A stretch of DNA of 64,000 bases from Wenyingzhuangia sp. (GCA_020628175.1 JAHDFK010000006.1:12404-76403); one strand, 5' to 3'. Shown: positions 1-9,470, counted from the stretch's first letter. Notes: generated by a model from the letters alone, not told the origin. Translations and numbers: made by a program.

Positions 1-783
1 TGTTACGGTTTGTTGGTAACTAAAATTAAAACTCTCGTCTTTAGCTATTGCTATTTTTAGTTCTTTTTTATGGGGAGAAACATTTGTTTTTCTTTCTTCT
101 TTTTCTGCTATTTCGGTATGTACGAGCAGTGTTTCAATAGCCACATTTTTTGATATAGCCAACGCTAATTCATCAATAGATGTATCGTACTTTTCTATTT
201 CATGTATAGACAAACCTAAATGCCTTGAAGGAATTTCGGCTTCTGGCACAGGATTTACATATCCTAATACAGGTATACCAACATCTTGCGCAGCTTCTTT
301 TAAAAACTGAAAATGTGAGTCTGTTTTCACAAAATTAAAAATGACTCCCGCAATTTTCACATCTTTATCAAAATTTAAAAAACCATACAACAAAGGAGCT
401 ACTGAATACGCTACCGATTTTGCGTTTACAACCAAAACAACAGGAATCTCTAATTTTTTAGCCAACGCTGCTGTACTTCCTTCTGCTTTTTTAGCACCAT
501 CAAACAAGCCCATTACCCCCTCAATACAACAAACATCTGCCTGTTTTGCTACACTTGCATACGTATTTTGCAACACCTCTTCAGACTGCATAAACAAATC
601 CAAATTGTAACTATCTTTTCCGTTGGCTAGTTTATGAAACTTCGGATCTATATAATCAGGCCCTACTTTAAATGCCTGTGTGTTAAAACCTCTTTTTTCT
701 AAAAGACGCAACAAACCTAACGTAATTGCTGTTTTACCAGAATTACTTGTAGGAGCTGCAATAATAAATTGAGGTTTTTTCAT
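1..783 (-). CDS. cbiA: Cobyrinate a,c-diamide synthase, 3' end cut by window edge
   Basis: The enzyme amidates the a and c side chains of cobyrinate using glutamine and ATP. The first 261 codons are visible. They start at ATG 783 with MKKPQFIIAAPTSNSGKTAIT, a P-loop of the CobB/CbiA dethiobiotin-synthetase-like type (GK at residues 16-17). A conserved IEGVMGLFDG stretch lies near residue 85-95, and the visible part ends just inside the glutamine amidotransferase domain (IAIAKDESFNFSYQQ). The family is usually about 430-460 residues, so the catalytic Cys half lies beyond the left edge. The gene follows the AAA+/VWA gene by 4 bases and is the last visible gene of the riboswitch-led block. The family is clear; CobB versus CbiA naming follows the early-cobalt context. 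Confidence 0.93.
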   Translation of the reverse strand, partial: MKKPQFIIAAPTSNSGKTAITLGLLRLLEKRGFNTQAFKVGPDYIDPKFHKLANGKDSYNLDLFMQSEEVLQNTYASVAKQADVCCIEGVMGLFDGAKKAEGSTAALAKKLEIPVVLVVNAKSVAYSVAPLLYGFLNFDKDVKIAGVIFNFVKTDSHFQFLKEAAQDVGIPVLGYVNPVPEAEIPSRHLGLSIHEIEKYDTSIDELALAISKNVAIETLLVHTEIAEKEERKTNVSPHKKELKIAIAKDESFNFSYQQTVT

Positions 784-787
784 ACGT

Positions 788-2470
788 TTAAAATACTAAC
801 GGTTCGTAAGAAGCTTTTATTTGAGCTGCAAATTTTTTAGCCAACCCCAATTTTACAGTTCCCGTTTCTGCATCAATCACAGTTGTATGTTGTATGTTTT
901 TACAATTCATTTTATAAGCAACTGCAGCACTACCTAATCCATTGCCATTTTCCGATGTAAATTTTCCATCAGTTATCACAACCAATTCGTGGTTGAACTG
1001 CGATTGTTGGGTTATTTTTTTTAGTTCTCTAAACCCTGCAACAACATTTGTTTTTCCTCCCGTTTTTAAATCAGACAATACTTTTTCTATGTTTCCTAAT
1101 TCTTTTTCTTTATCTACTAATAACGAAACACTGTTATTCGAAATAGATACAATCGAAACTAATTGTTTATTGTTTTTTAACTGATTCGCTAATTTTTCTA
1201 TATAGCCTTTCGCATAAGCAACTACTTTATTTTTTGCCATCGATCCACTAGAATCTAGCAAAAAAACAAGATGTCTATTTGCTTTTTGTTCTTTATGCTT
1301 GTAGTGTAGTTCAAAATTATCGGTAGTTACATAACTAGCTACTGTTTTGTGAACAGCTACTGTTTTTAACGCTTTTTCAGGACTCTCTACAGCATATTTT
1401 GTTTCGTTATTTTGTTTTGTTTTGTTTCCTTGTTTACTTATTTGCTCTGCACTATACTTGGTATCTACTTTATTTTTGGGTAAAATAGATGCAAAGAAAG
1501 ATTCGTTTTCTATCTCTGATTTTTGAGAATTGTTCTCCTGTGCTTCTGTCTCTTCTGTAGATTGATTTGGAACATCTTGCTGCTGTTCTTGCTCTTGTTG
1601 TTGTTCTTCTTCTGTTAAATGAGAACGATGCAACAATACCAGGTTCGAAATCTCCTCCAAATGCGCCACCTCAACGTTACTAGTATTTAAAAAAGCTGCA
1701 TACGCTTTTGCCGCTTTTATTAATAAAATATCAGCTCTATGCCCTTCTACTCTATGTTTTAGCACCAATGCTATTGCGCGTTCGTATACATTGTTTGCTA
1801 CTGTAATTGTTTCTTTTACTTGTTGTGCTTGCTTTATTTTTTTAAACAGCTGTTCTTCTTTTTCTTGCCATTGTGCTGCAAACTCACTTGGATGTTGATC
1901 GAAAGCCAACCTACGTTGCATAATTTGCATACGCTGCGCTGCCGAATGTATTGTTTGTACAACAACACTCAATCCAAATCGATCTTTTAATTGTGGTCGT
2001 AAATCGCCTTCTTCAGGATTCATAGATCCTATTAAAAAAAATGAGCTCTCTATTTTTTTTGAAACTCCTTCACGTTCTAAAAAATAACTTCCAGATGCGG
2101 CAGCATCTAACAAAGTATCCATCAAATAGTCGTTTAGTAAATTAATTTCATCAATATACAAACAACCTTTGTGCGCTTTTGCTAACAAACCTTTTACTAA
2201 AACTTCTTTCTTGTTATTAATAAGTTCTTCTAAATTTAAGTGCCCTAAAACTCTATCTTCAGAAGCTCCTATTGGTAAATTCACAAAAGGATACACTTGC
2301 ACGTCTGATAACAAATGAGCCAACGAACGAATTAGCGTCGTTTTACCAGTTCCTTTATCTCCAATAGCCAAAACACCTCCTAAACTAGGTTCTATACTAT
2401 TTAAAACTAAGGCCAGTTTAAATGTATCTTGACCAACAATTGCCGTAAAAGGATAGTGTACTTTTTTCAT
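788..2470 (-). CDS. ChlI-ChlD-type AAA+/VWA metal chelatase subunit (fused)
   Basis: This 560-residue protein joins an AAA+ ATPase of the magnesium-chelatase ChlI type to a von Willebrand A domain of the ChlD type. Walker A is GDKGTGKTT at residues 37-45 and Walker B is CLYIDE at about 103-108, followed by the SMNPEEGDLRPQ sensor region. A Glu/Gln-rich linker lies near 285-310. The VWA MIDAS motif DSSGS starts at about residue 404. In chelatase complexes such subunits power a large CobN/ChlH subunit, so here the likely job is cobalt insertion or handling in corrin synthesis. No CobN/ChlH gene is in the window; it may lie beyond the left edge. Start ATG 2470 overlaps the previous stop by one base (TAATG). 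The family is clear; the cobalt role is inferred from context. Confidence 0.85.
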   Translation of the reverse strand: MKKVHYPFTAIVGQDTFKLALVLNSIEPSLGGVLAIGDKGTGKTTLIRSLAHLLSDVQVYPFVNLPIGASEDRVLGHLNLEELINNKKEVLVKGLLAKAHKGCLYIDEINLLNDYLMDTLLDAAASGSYFLEREGVSKKIESSFFLIGSMNPEEGDLRPQLKDRFGLSVVVQTIHSAAQRMQIMQRRLAFDQHPSEFAAQWQEKEEQLFKKIKQAQQVKETITVANNVYERAIALVLKHRVEGHRADILLIKAAKAYAAFLNTSNVEVAHLEEISNLVLLHRSHLTEEEQQQEQEQQQDVPNQSTEETEAQENNSQKSEIENESFFASILPKNKVDTKYSAEQISKQGNKTKQNNETKYAVESPEKALKTVAVHKTVASYVTTDNFELHYKHKEQKANRHLVFLLDSSGSMAKNKVVAYAKGYIEKLANQLKNNKQLVSIVSISNNSVSLLVDKEKELGNIEKVLSDLKTGGKTNVVAGFRELKKITQQSQFNHELVVITDGKFTSENGNGLGSAAVAYKMNCKNIQHTTVIDAETGTVKLGLAKKFAAQIKASYEPLVF

Positions 2471-3183
2471 TAAAAACCTTTATAAGAATTAACAATCCAA
2501 ACCATTCCAATAATAATAGACGCCAAACCTGCCAATCCATTCATCCATTTAAAAATAGCTATATTTTTTTCTAAAAAACGACTCATAACAAACACCAAAC
2601 TATAACTATACACCCCCATAGCAATAATAATACCTAGAGATTCTACCAACAATACTATAATTGCATCTGTAGCCGTAGGAGCACTAAGTACTAGAGCCGA
2701 TGTTAAGGCAGCTCCTGTACCTGCTAAACCATGTAGCATTCCAATCCAAAAAGAACGGTTCATAGGATTTACCGCTATTTCTTCTCCTGTTTTACCATGC
2801 AAATGGATTAAGTTGTCTACATGATCGTGCTCTTCTATTTTTTTATGATCGTTGATAATTTCTGTGATTTTATAATTTCGTTTGATAGCCACAATACCTA
2901 ACCAAACCATAATAGGCCCTACAAGTACCTCTGCCCAAAATGATATGCCTTCGACAAAGTTTTCTAACGATGCTTTGAACACCAATGCCAAACCACCAAA
3001 CAGCAACAATACAAACGAATGTCCAAAAGCCCACTGCGAGGCTTTTAAAACAGTAGCAAAAGAAACTTTTTCTTTTTTTGCTGCATTTTCTGCCGCCAAC
3101 GCAGAAACTGCGGTTACATGATCTGGCTCAAAAGAATGTAAAATCCCTGCCATTAATGGCCTTATTAAATTTACTCCTATCAT
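2470..3183 (-). CDS. NicO/NiCoT-like nickel-cobalt permease
   Basis: This is a 237-residue inner-membrane protein with about six hydrophobic segments. Near the N-terminus it has HSFEPDHVTAV (residues 16-26), matching the H-x4-DH metal-binding signature of the NiCoT and NicO/RcnA transporters. A hydrophilic loop around residues 110-135 is rich in His and acidic residues (HKKIEEHDHVDNLIHLHG), a likely metal-binding loop. It lies between cbiD and the chelatase-type ATPase, with one-base stop/start overlaps on both sides. This points to cobalt supply for the corrin ring, though NicO proteins can also export metals. Direction of transport and metal choice are inferred. Confidence 0.8.
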   Translation of the reverse strand: MIGVNLIRPLMAGILHSFEPDHVTAVSALAAENAAKKEKVSFATVLKASQWAFGHSFVLLLFGGLALVFKASLENFVEGISFWAEVLVGPIMVWLGIVAIKRNYKITEIINDHKKIEEHDHVDNLIHLHGKTGEEIAVNPMNRSFWIGMLHGLAGTGAALTSALVLSAPTATDAIIVLLVESLGIIIAMGVYSYSLVFVMSRFLEKNIAIFKWMNGLAGLASIIIGMVWIVNSYKGF

Positions 3184-4277
3184 TAGTTCTTCTTGTATTT
3201 TATAATTTCTCCTTGTCTTCCTATTAAAAACAAATCAACAACAGCTGTGTCTATTTGTTTTTTACTATGCTCATAACAATGCTTTAGCAATGTTTGGTAA
3301 AAAATTTCTTGCTGTGTAAACGGAAAAATTTCCACCAATCTACCCGCCATGTTTAAAGCATGTATAGCTTGCGCTGTTTCTAAAGAAGTATAGTTTGCTT
3401 CTTGAGCAAGTGTCACCACAAAATCTTTACTCCAACTAGACACACAACTATGGGTATCTGTTTTACCAAGTGCTAACTTTACGGCTTTACCAAGCATAAT
3501 ACCAATGGTTACTTTTTTTATAGGAGATTGATTTATTTTCGCTAAAGTTTCACCAATCCAATTTCCATAATGTACAAATCCTTGCTCTTTTAAATTAGGA
3601 AAAAGAGTTCTGATGGCTTTCTCACTTCTTGCGCCAGAGTTTATTACTAACTCTTCTATTCCGTTAGCCACAGCTACATCAATACCTTGTTCTATACTAG
3701 CTATATAAGAGGATGCTGAATAAGGTTTCACAATTCCGGAAGTACCCAAAATAGACAAGCCATTTAAGATACCCACACGCTCGTTTAACGTTTTCTTTGC
3801 TAATACTTCTCCGTTTACAACGTAAATAGATATGGCAACTCCTACTTCTAAATCGTAATCACAAATTAGCTTTTTAACAACATTACGTATCATTTTTTGA
3901 GGCACAGGATTTATTGCCGGAGAACCAACAGCTAAATCTAAACCTGGTAACGTAACCGTTCCTACCCCCTTACCTCCTTTAATCGTAATATCTTTGGTTA
4001 CTGTTAATTGAATTTCGCAGCCTATTTCTGCACCATTGGTTACATCTGGATCATCTCCTGCATCTTTAATAACACTTGCTTGTGCATACGATTCTGTAAA
4101 TTGATTAGAATGTATGTTGATGGACAATACCCTATCTATAGGCAATTGTACTTTTACCTTTTGCTGTTGTTCTTGTTTTATGATAGACAACAAAGCTGCT
4201 TTTACTGCGGCTGTTGCCGATGTTCCTGTGGTAAACCCTTCTCGTAATGGGCCTTCTGGTATTTTTTTTAGCCCCAT
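3183..4277 (-). CDS. cbiD: Cobalt-precorrin-5B C1-methyltransferase CbiD
   Basis: CbiD methylates C1 of cobalt-precorrin-5B with SAM and marks the early-cobalt pathway. The 364-residue protein has the family N-terminal motif GFTTGTSATAA (about residues 14-24), a central GGKGVGTVT loop and GILNGLSILGTSGIV, and its length matches the family. The start codon shares one base with the stop of cbiJ and its own stop shares one base with the permease start, so the genes are translationally coupled. Identification is secure. Confidence 0.95.
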   Translation of the reverse strand: MGLKKIPEGPLREGFTTGTSATAAVKAALLSIIKQEQQQKVKVQLPIDRVLSINIHSNQFTESYAQASVIKDAGDDPDVTNGAEIGCEIQLTVTKDITIKGGKGVGTVTLPGLDLAVGSPAINPVPQKMIRNVVKKLICDYDLEVGVAISIYVVNGEVLAKKTLNERVGILNGLSILGTSGIVKPYSASSYIASIEQGIDVAVANGIEELVINSGARSEKAIRTLFPNLKEQGFVHYGNWIGETLAKINQSPIKKVTIGIMLGKAVKLALGKTDTHSCVSSWSKDFVVTLAQEANYTSLETAQAIHALNMAGRLVEIFPFTQQEIFYQTLLKHCYEHSKKQIDTAVVDLFLIGRQGEIIKYKKN

Positions 4278-5029
4278 TACATTACTTTTTTTATTGCTGC
4301 TGTTAAAGCCTCTGTACTAGTAAACAATACAAACTCTTTTGGTAACACAGGCTTTGTTAATACATAAATTGGAATACCTACTTGTTTTGCTGCTGCTATT
4401 TTTAAAGACAATGCTCCAGACTTACCACTCTCTTTCGTTACAACAACATCAATAGCTAATTGTTTAAACAGTGTAATTTCTTTTGCTATTTCTTTGTTAG
4501 GATATCCTAATATTAAATTGCTACTTGGAAACTTACTTTTCTCGGCTATGTTCTTAGAAACCGATCTGTCTAAAATTCTAAAATAACTCGTATTTTCTTT
4601 CCAAAAAGAGCTTAACTTTTCTATGGTTTGTACACCTGTTAAAAACAAGGCTCTTTTATTTGTAAAATGCAACTGTAGCTCGTGTTTAAGCATTTCATAG
4701 CTATCTACATAATTCACATAAGTATCTCGTTTTGGGTACCAACGCTCTAATCTAAAAACAGGAATACGCAATTGCGCTGTTACATTAGCAATGGTGGTAT
4801 GTAAAACCTCAGCAAAAGGATGCGCTGCATGAACAATCAACTTTATTTGATTTGATTTGATAAACGCAGCTAAACTTTGTTCTGTAAACGCTCCAAAACG
4901 ATAACTTGCATAGTCATTTTGTACAAACTCGATTTCAGTTTTTGTAGAATACACAAAAGATTGTTGAAGTGCTTGTAACACCTCAACAACTAACTTCCCT
5001 TCTGTTGTACCTCCAAAAACTAAAATCAT
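4277..5029 (-). CDS. cbiJ: Cobalt-precorrin-6A reductase (CbiJ/CobK)
   Basis: This NADPH-dependent enzyme reduces the macrocycle of (cobalt-)precorrin-6A. The 250-residue product starts MILVFGGTTEGKLVVEVL, the dinucleotide-binding FGGTTEG motif of the CobK/CbiJ family. It has the conserved HAAHPFAEVLH segment near residue 66 and the C-terminal VVTKESGKSG signature that precedes IPIYVL. It sits between cbiG-cbiF (7 bases upstream) and cbiD (one-base overlap), in pathway order. CbiJ is chosen over CobK because of the cbiD/cbiG/cbiX context. Confidence 0.93.
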   Translation of the reverse strand: MILVFGGTTEGKLVVEVLQALQQSFVYSTKTEIEFVQNDYASYRFGAFTEQSLAAFIKSNQIKLIVHAAHPFAEVLHTTIANVTAQLRIPVFRLERWYPKRDTYVNYVDSYEMLKHELQLHFTNKRALFLTGVQTIEKLSSFWKENTSYFRILDRSVSKNIAEKSKFPSSNLILGYPNKEIAKEITLFKQLAIDVVVTKESGKSGALSLKIAAAKQVGIPIYVLTKPVLPKEFVLFTSTEALTAAIKKVM

Positions 5030-5036
5030 TTCTTAT

Positions 5037-6881
5037 CTATTCTTTAACCACAAATTTTTTATTTGTTCTAAAAATGTGTTTCCATTCAGGACTATACAAT
5101 TGTGATCTATTTTTTCGTGCTCCAATAGCTTTTCCAACAATAATCAACACCGTTCGTGTTTTTTTACTGTCTTTTACAATCTGTGCCAAATTCTCTAATT
5201 TTCCTGTATGTATTTCTTCATCTTTCCATGTCAATCTATACAATACGGCAACAGGCGTATCGGCATCATAATGTTCTAACATTTGTGCTTGTACTTTTTT
5301 AGCAATTCCTGCACTTAAAAAGATACACATTGTTGCGTTTGTTTTGGCAAAATTAGACAAGCTTTCTTTTGAAGGCATTGGTGTTTTACCTTCTCCTCTT
5401 GTTAATACAATAGACTGTACAACTTCTGGTATCGTAAATTCTGATTTTAGGACAGCTGCTGCCGCACTAAATGATGAAATTCCTGGAACAATAAAATAAT
5501 CCATTCCAAACTCATCAAAAATCGTCATTTGTTCTTGTATTGCTCCATATAAAGATGGATCTCCCGATTGCAAACGCACAATAGAATTCCCTCTATTGTA
5601 ATGTGTTTTCATCAAATCTATTTGCTCTTCCAAAGTCATCATAGCCGAGTTACGTACAACAGCTTCTGGCTTGCACCAGTTTGTCATTTCTTCAGGTATT
5701 AAACTTCCTGCATACAAAACACAATCTGCATTTTCTAAATATTGTTTTCCTTTAACGGTTATCAACTCTTCATCTCCAGGTCCTGCTCCAATAATGGCAA
5801 CTTGTCCTTTACGTTCAAACTCCGAAAATAGAGCAATTGCATATGTAAATTTTTCGTTGGTAGTTTCTAAACGAACTTTTTGCTTTTCTACCAACACTTT
5901 TTTGTTTTTAGACAACAACAAAGCTGTAGCTTCTGAAACTCCTTGCACGCCAATTTTACGCAATACTACATCGCTAGGGTTGGGTACTTCTACGGTCTGA
6001 ATTTCATCTGCCACAAAAGTTTTAAAAGGAATTTTATTGTTTTTAGCAAATACAACATAAGCTTCTTGATTTGCTTTTATGTCTATCGATCCTAACTCAC
6101 GAACTGCCTCGAACAAAAAACCTTCTTCTTTAATTTTTTCTTTTAAAACGGTATCAAACAAATCATTGTTTAACGCTTTAGAGCACCCGCTTCCAACAGC
6201 TAGTACTTTAGGTACAAATGTTAAAGTAGGTACCTTAAAATCATAGACTTTGTAAGTAACAACAATACACAATTCAAATTCAGAAAAATCAATTGCAGCT
6301 GCATCGTAAAATACCGATACAAAACTCGGAAGTGTTTTTTCTAAATATGCAGTTCCTTTGTCTTTTACATCTAACAACAAAGCTGTGGGCTTGTTATTTA
6401 CAAACAAAGCAATCAAACTATTTAACGAATCGTTGTGTTTTACAGACCAATTAAATTGTGTAGCTAAAGTATCTAACGCCCAAATATTTTGTAAATCGCT
6501 TGATGTAGAAATAATTGCTTTTCCTCCTAACAACTGAGCTGCTTTTAATGCAAAATCATTGGCACCTCCTACATGCCCACTCAATACAGCTTGTACGTTT
6601 AATCCTAAATCATCTACACAAATAACTGCAGGATCTGTAGTTTTATCTGCTATATATGGGGCTATGGTTCTTACACAAATACCTAAAGCACCTACAAAAC
6701 AAATTCCATCTAATTTCTTAAAATTCAATTCTAAATAATCCGAAATGGATGCAATGGTTGATACATGCTCATTTTGAGAAGGTCGCGTACTAATTAACAC
6801 CGACTTTGGAAACTGTTTTTGTAACAACAAAGCTTTCTCAATGGCTCTATCTGTAATGGCTATAATGGCTATTTTTTTCAT
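5037..6881 (-). CDS. cbiG-cbiF: CbiG-CbiF fusion: cobalt-precorrin-5A hydrolase / precorrin-4 C11-methyltransferase
   Basis: Two consecutive pathway enzymes are joined in 614 residues. The N-terminal part (about 1-340) is CbiG, which opens the delta-lactone of cobalt-precorrin-5A and releases acetaldehyde. It shows CVDDLGLNVQAVLSGHVGGA and the C-terminal-domain motif VLAVGSGCSK. From about residue 357 a complete tetrapyrrole methylase domain of the CobM/CbiF type begins, with VAIIGAGPGDEELITVKG, VLYAGSLIPEEM and RLQSGDPSLYGAIQEQ as SAM-binding and active-site loops. CbiF makes cobalt-precorrin-5A, so the fusion joins producer and consumer. The reading frame is continuous. CbiG implies the early-cobalt route. 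Confidence 0.94.
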   Translation of the reverse strand: MKKIAIIAITDRAIEKALLLQKQFPKSVLISTRPSQNEHVSTIASISDYLELNFKKLDGICFVGALGICVRTIAPYIADKTTDPAVICVDDLGLNVQAVLSGHVGGANDFALKAAQLLGGKAIISTSSDLQNIWALDTLATQFNWSVKHNDSLNSLIALFVNNKPTALLLDVKDKGTAYLEKTLPSFVSVFYDAAAIDFSEFELCIVVTYKVYDFKVPTLTFVPKVLAVGSGCSKALNNDLFDTVLKEKIKEEGFLFEAVRELGSIDIKANQEAYVVFAKNNKIPFKTFVADEIQTVEVPNPSDVVLRKIGVQGVSEATALLLSKNKKVLVEKQKVRLETTNEKFTYAIALFSEFERKGQVAIIGAGPGDEELITVKGKQYLENADCVLYAGSLIPEEMTNWCKPEAVVRNSAMMTLEEQIDLMKTHYNRGNSIVRLQSGDPSLYGAIQEQMTIFDEFGMDYFIVPGISSFSAAAAVLKSEFTIPEVVQSIVLTRGEGKTPMPSKESLSNFAKTNATMCIFLSAGIAKKVQAQMLEHYDADTPVAVLYRLTWKDEEIHTGKLENLAQIVKDSKKTRTVLIIVGKAIGARKNRSQLYSPEWKHIFRTNKKFVVKE

Positions 6882-6884
6882 GTG

Positions 6885-8090
6885 CTAATATTTCACTGCA
6901 GTGTGAATCTTAATTTTGTTATGTTCATCTACCTGTAAACGGGTAGTTTGTATTGTAAATCCTTTTTGCTCTAAAACAGTTGTAAAAACTGATGATGTTG
7001 TTGTTTTTACAGCGTTGGTTACAATTCTTATCTTCTTATTTAATGCTATTAATTTTTCTAGCATTTCTTCTAATCTATTTCCATGTCCTCCAATAAAAAC
7101 AACATCTGGAATGGCATAGTTTTTTAAATCCAATTCAAAAAAATCATCAATCACAACTTGTATACCTGGAGTTGCAAACTGTTCTTTATTTTTCTGAATA
7201 ATAGCTTTACAAATCGTTCGTTTTTCAAAAGCAACAACATCCAATGTTGGCTCCCAATTTTTAGCTTCAATAGCTACCGAACCTGTACAAGCTCCAATAT
7301 CCCAAAACACTTCTTGTTCTGTTAAATTCAATGCCTGAATGGTACACAAACGAATTGGCATTTTCGTAATCATGTTTTCTCTATTGGGTAAATGATGAAA
7401 ATTTTCATTAGGAAAACCCAAAATGCGTTGTTTGGAATACTCTTGCAGTAACAAAACACAATTCAAGCTCTTAAATGTTTTGTTTACGCAGGCTTGTAAT
7501 GATATTTCCGTGATTTTTTCTTCAGCTCCATCCAACTCTTCTCCTACAATAATTTTGTAATTATCAAAACCATATTGCAACATACGTTTTGCAATTTCTG
7601 AAGGGTTTTTAGCAGCATCGGTTAGCACTCCTATTTGTTTTTCTCTTTTAATTAAAGCAATGTCTAATGCATCCCACGGTCTGCCATGTACCGACACAGA
7701 TGTTATAAAACTATAATTTGTATGCGTTTTATGACATAAACGTTGTAAACTATTAAAGTAAGGATGTACTTCTAATTTTGCATTGGGTAACAAACTTTGC
7801 AATGTATTGCCAAAACCATAAAAAAACGGATCGCCAGAAGTAAACACTACAATAGGTTCTGATGACTCTTTGTATTGTTGAACAACAGCATCCATAGATC
7901 CTGAAATAAAAATCCACTTATGAGTTGTAGGTATAGTATCTTTTAACAATTCATAATGTCTTTTCCCTCCAGAAAAAACAGTGGACTTTTTTATGATTTG
8001 TAGGACATCAGGTGTTAGAACAGGCTTTTTATGATTGCCTATTCCTACCAATACAAACGTATGTTTTTTTGTTTTTCCCACCTCTATCAA
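6885..8090 (-). CDS. cbiET: CbiET (CobL-type) precorrin-6Y/7/8 methyltransferase-decarboxylase
   Basis: The 401-residue protein is bifunctional. The CbiE part (about 1-205; VGIGNHKKPVLTPD, FTSGDPFFYGFG) methylates C5. The CbiT part (about 206-401) methylates C15 and decarboxylates the C12 acetate. CbiT has the class I SAM motif FWDIGACTGSVAIEA near 258-272 and the family FPNENFHHLPNRENMITK lead-in. The layout is that of CobL from the aerobic pathway, but the fused form is also common with cbi genes. It is spaced 3 and 6 bases from its neighbours. Confidence 0.94.
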   Translation of the reverse strand: MIEVGKTKKHTFVLVGIGNHKKPVLTPDVLQIIKKSTVFSGGKRHYELLKDTIPTTHKWIFISGSMDAVVQQYKESSEPIVVFTSGDPFFYGFGNTLQSLLPNAKLEVHPYFNSLQRLCHKTHTNYSFITSVSVHGRPWDALDIALIKREKQIGVLTDAAKNPSEIAKRMLQYGFDNYKIIVGEELDGAEEKITEISLQACVNKTFKSLNCVLLLQEYSKQRILGFPNENFHHLPNRENMITKMPIRLCTIQALNLTEQEVFWDIGACTGSVAIEAKNWEPTLDVVAFEKRTICKAIIQKNKEQFATPGIQVVIDDFFELDLKNYAIPDVVFIGGHGNRLEEMLEKLIALNKKIRIVTNAVKTTTSSVFTTVLEQKGFTIQTTRLQVDEHNKIKIHTAVKY

Positions 8091-8096
8091 TCGCTT

Positions 8097-9470
8097 TTAC
8101 GAATAATATAATTCTGCTTCTTTTAACGTATAGGCTGCATTTACAATTGCTGCAGCAATATTGCTTCCTCCTCTATTACCTTCTACCAACACCCATGGTG
8201 TATTTTGTATCTGAGACAATTGTTCTTTAGATTCTATTACATTTACAAAACCTACAGGCACTCCTATAACTCCTGCAATGTTTAAATTTTTATTACTGCG
8301 CAATTGCTCTGTAATTTCCATTAAAGCTGTAGGTGCATTACCTACCACATATAGGGCATTTGGATACAAGGCTAATGCTTTTCGTATTCCTGCTTGCGAA
8401 CGGGTAATATTTTGTTCTACAGCCATTTCCATAGCATCGGCATCGTTTAAGCAACACACTATTTTATTTTGATACTCCTTGCTAAACGCTTTTGTAATTC
8501 CCGATTGTACCATCGTTACATCGGTAACAATAGTACCTCCGTTCTTTAAATGTTCGTGCCATTTTGCAAGAGCATTGTCGCTTGCTTTGTAATAGTTAAA
8601 ATCTTCTACAACTCCTGTTGTATGTATCAATCGTGTAATTGCCCATTTGTCTTGTTGTGCAAACGGCAATTCTTTTACTTGCTCTGCTACAATTCTAAAA
8701 CTCTCTTGCTGAATTTCTTTTCCTGTATGAGGTTTTCTATTTAAATAACCTCTAGGCGTTACTAAAAAGTTTTGAAACTGAAATGTTTGAGAATTCCCGA
8801 TCATGACCAAACTAAACATATCCACATCTTCCGGATTTAGTTTTTCTAAGGTCGTTATCTTTATTTCCTCCTCAGGTCTGGTTACCTGTTTTACAATTGC
8901 TACAGGTGTATCTGGGTTGCGCTCTTCTAAAAATATTTTTTGCAATCTACCCAATTGCCAATGTCTTTTAATACTACGCGGATTGTACAAACTCGTTACA
9001 AAATCTCCCATAGCGGCTGCTCGAATTCTTTTTTCTATCACATTCCATGGTGTCATCAAATCAGACAACGAAATACAACAAAAATCATGACCTAATGGCG
9101 CTCCTAATTTACTTCCAGAAGCTAAAAAAGCAGATACTCCTGGTAGGGTCTCTAACTCTAAAGTTTGTAAATCTTGCTTTGCAACCATTTCGTAAACAAT
9201 GGCTGCCATAGAATAAATACTAGCATCTCCAGAGCCAATAACCACTACATAATTTCCTTCTTTTGCTTTTTCTATAGCTTTTGCTGCTCTCGCCTCTTCT
9301 TTACCTAAAGGCATTGCTATTAGCTCTGCCTCTTTTTTAAAATAGGCCTCTCCAAACTGAAAATAATAATCGTATCCTATAACAACATCTGCATTTACCA
9401 ATGCTTTTTGTACCAATGGTAAAATATATTCTTTTCCTCCAGGTCCTAAGCCCGCTACAGTTATTTTCAT
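8097..9470 (-). CDS. cbiH-cbiC: CbiH-CbiC fusion: C17-methyltransferase / precorrin-8X methylmutase
   Basis: Residues 1 to about 245 form a tetrapyrrole methylase of the CbiH/CobJ type (VAGLGPGGKEYILP, VIGSGDASIYSMA, TSLYNPRSIKRHWQL), which methylates C17 and contracts the ring. Residues about 250-457 form CbiC/CobH, which moves the methyl from C11 to C12. The RLIHTTGVVEDF segment near residue 280 carries the family catalytic His, followed by TIVTDVTMVQSGITK and GVIGVPVGFVNVIESK. The two catalysed steps are not consecutive in the pathway, unlike the CbiG-CbiF pair. The 3' end of cbiL overlaps the start by four bases. Confidence 0.94.
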   Translation of the reverse strand: MKITVAGLGPGGKEYILPLVQKALVNADVVIGYDYYFQFGEAYFKKEAELIAMPLGKEEARAAKAIEKAKEGNYVVVIGSGDASIYSMAAIVYEMVAKQDLQTLELETLPGVSAFLASGSKLGAPLGHDFCCISLSDLMTPWNVIEKRIRAAAMGDFVTSLYNPRSIKRHWQLGRLQKIFLEERNPDTPVAIVKQVTRPEEEIKITTLEKLNPEDVDMFSLVMIGNSQTFQFQNFLVTPRGYLNRKPHTGKEIQQESFRIVAEQVKELPFAQQDKWAITRLIHTTGVVEDFNYYKASDNALAKWHEHLKNGGTIVTDVTMVQSGITKAFSKEYQNKIVCCLNDADAMEMAVEQNITRSQAGIRKALALYPNALYVVGNAPTALMEITEQLRSNKNLNIAGVIGVPVGFVNVIESKEQLSQIQNTPWVLVEGNRGGSNIAAAIVNAAYTLKEAELYYS

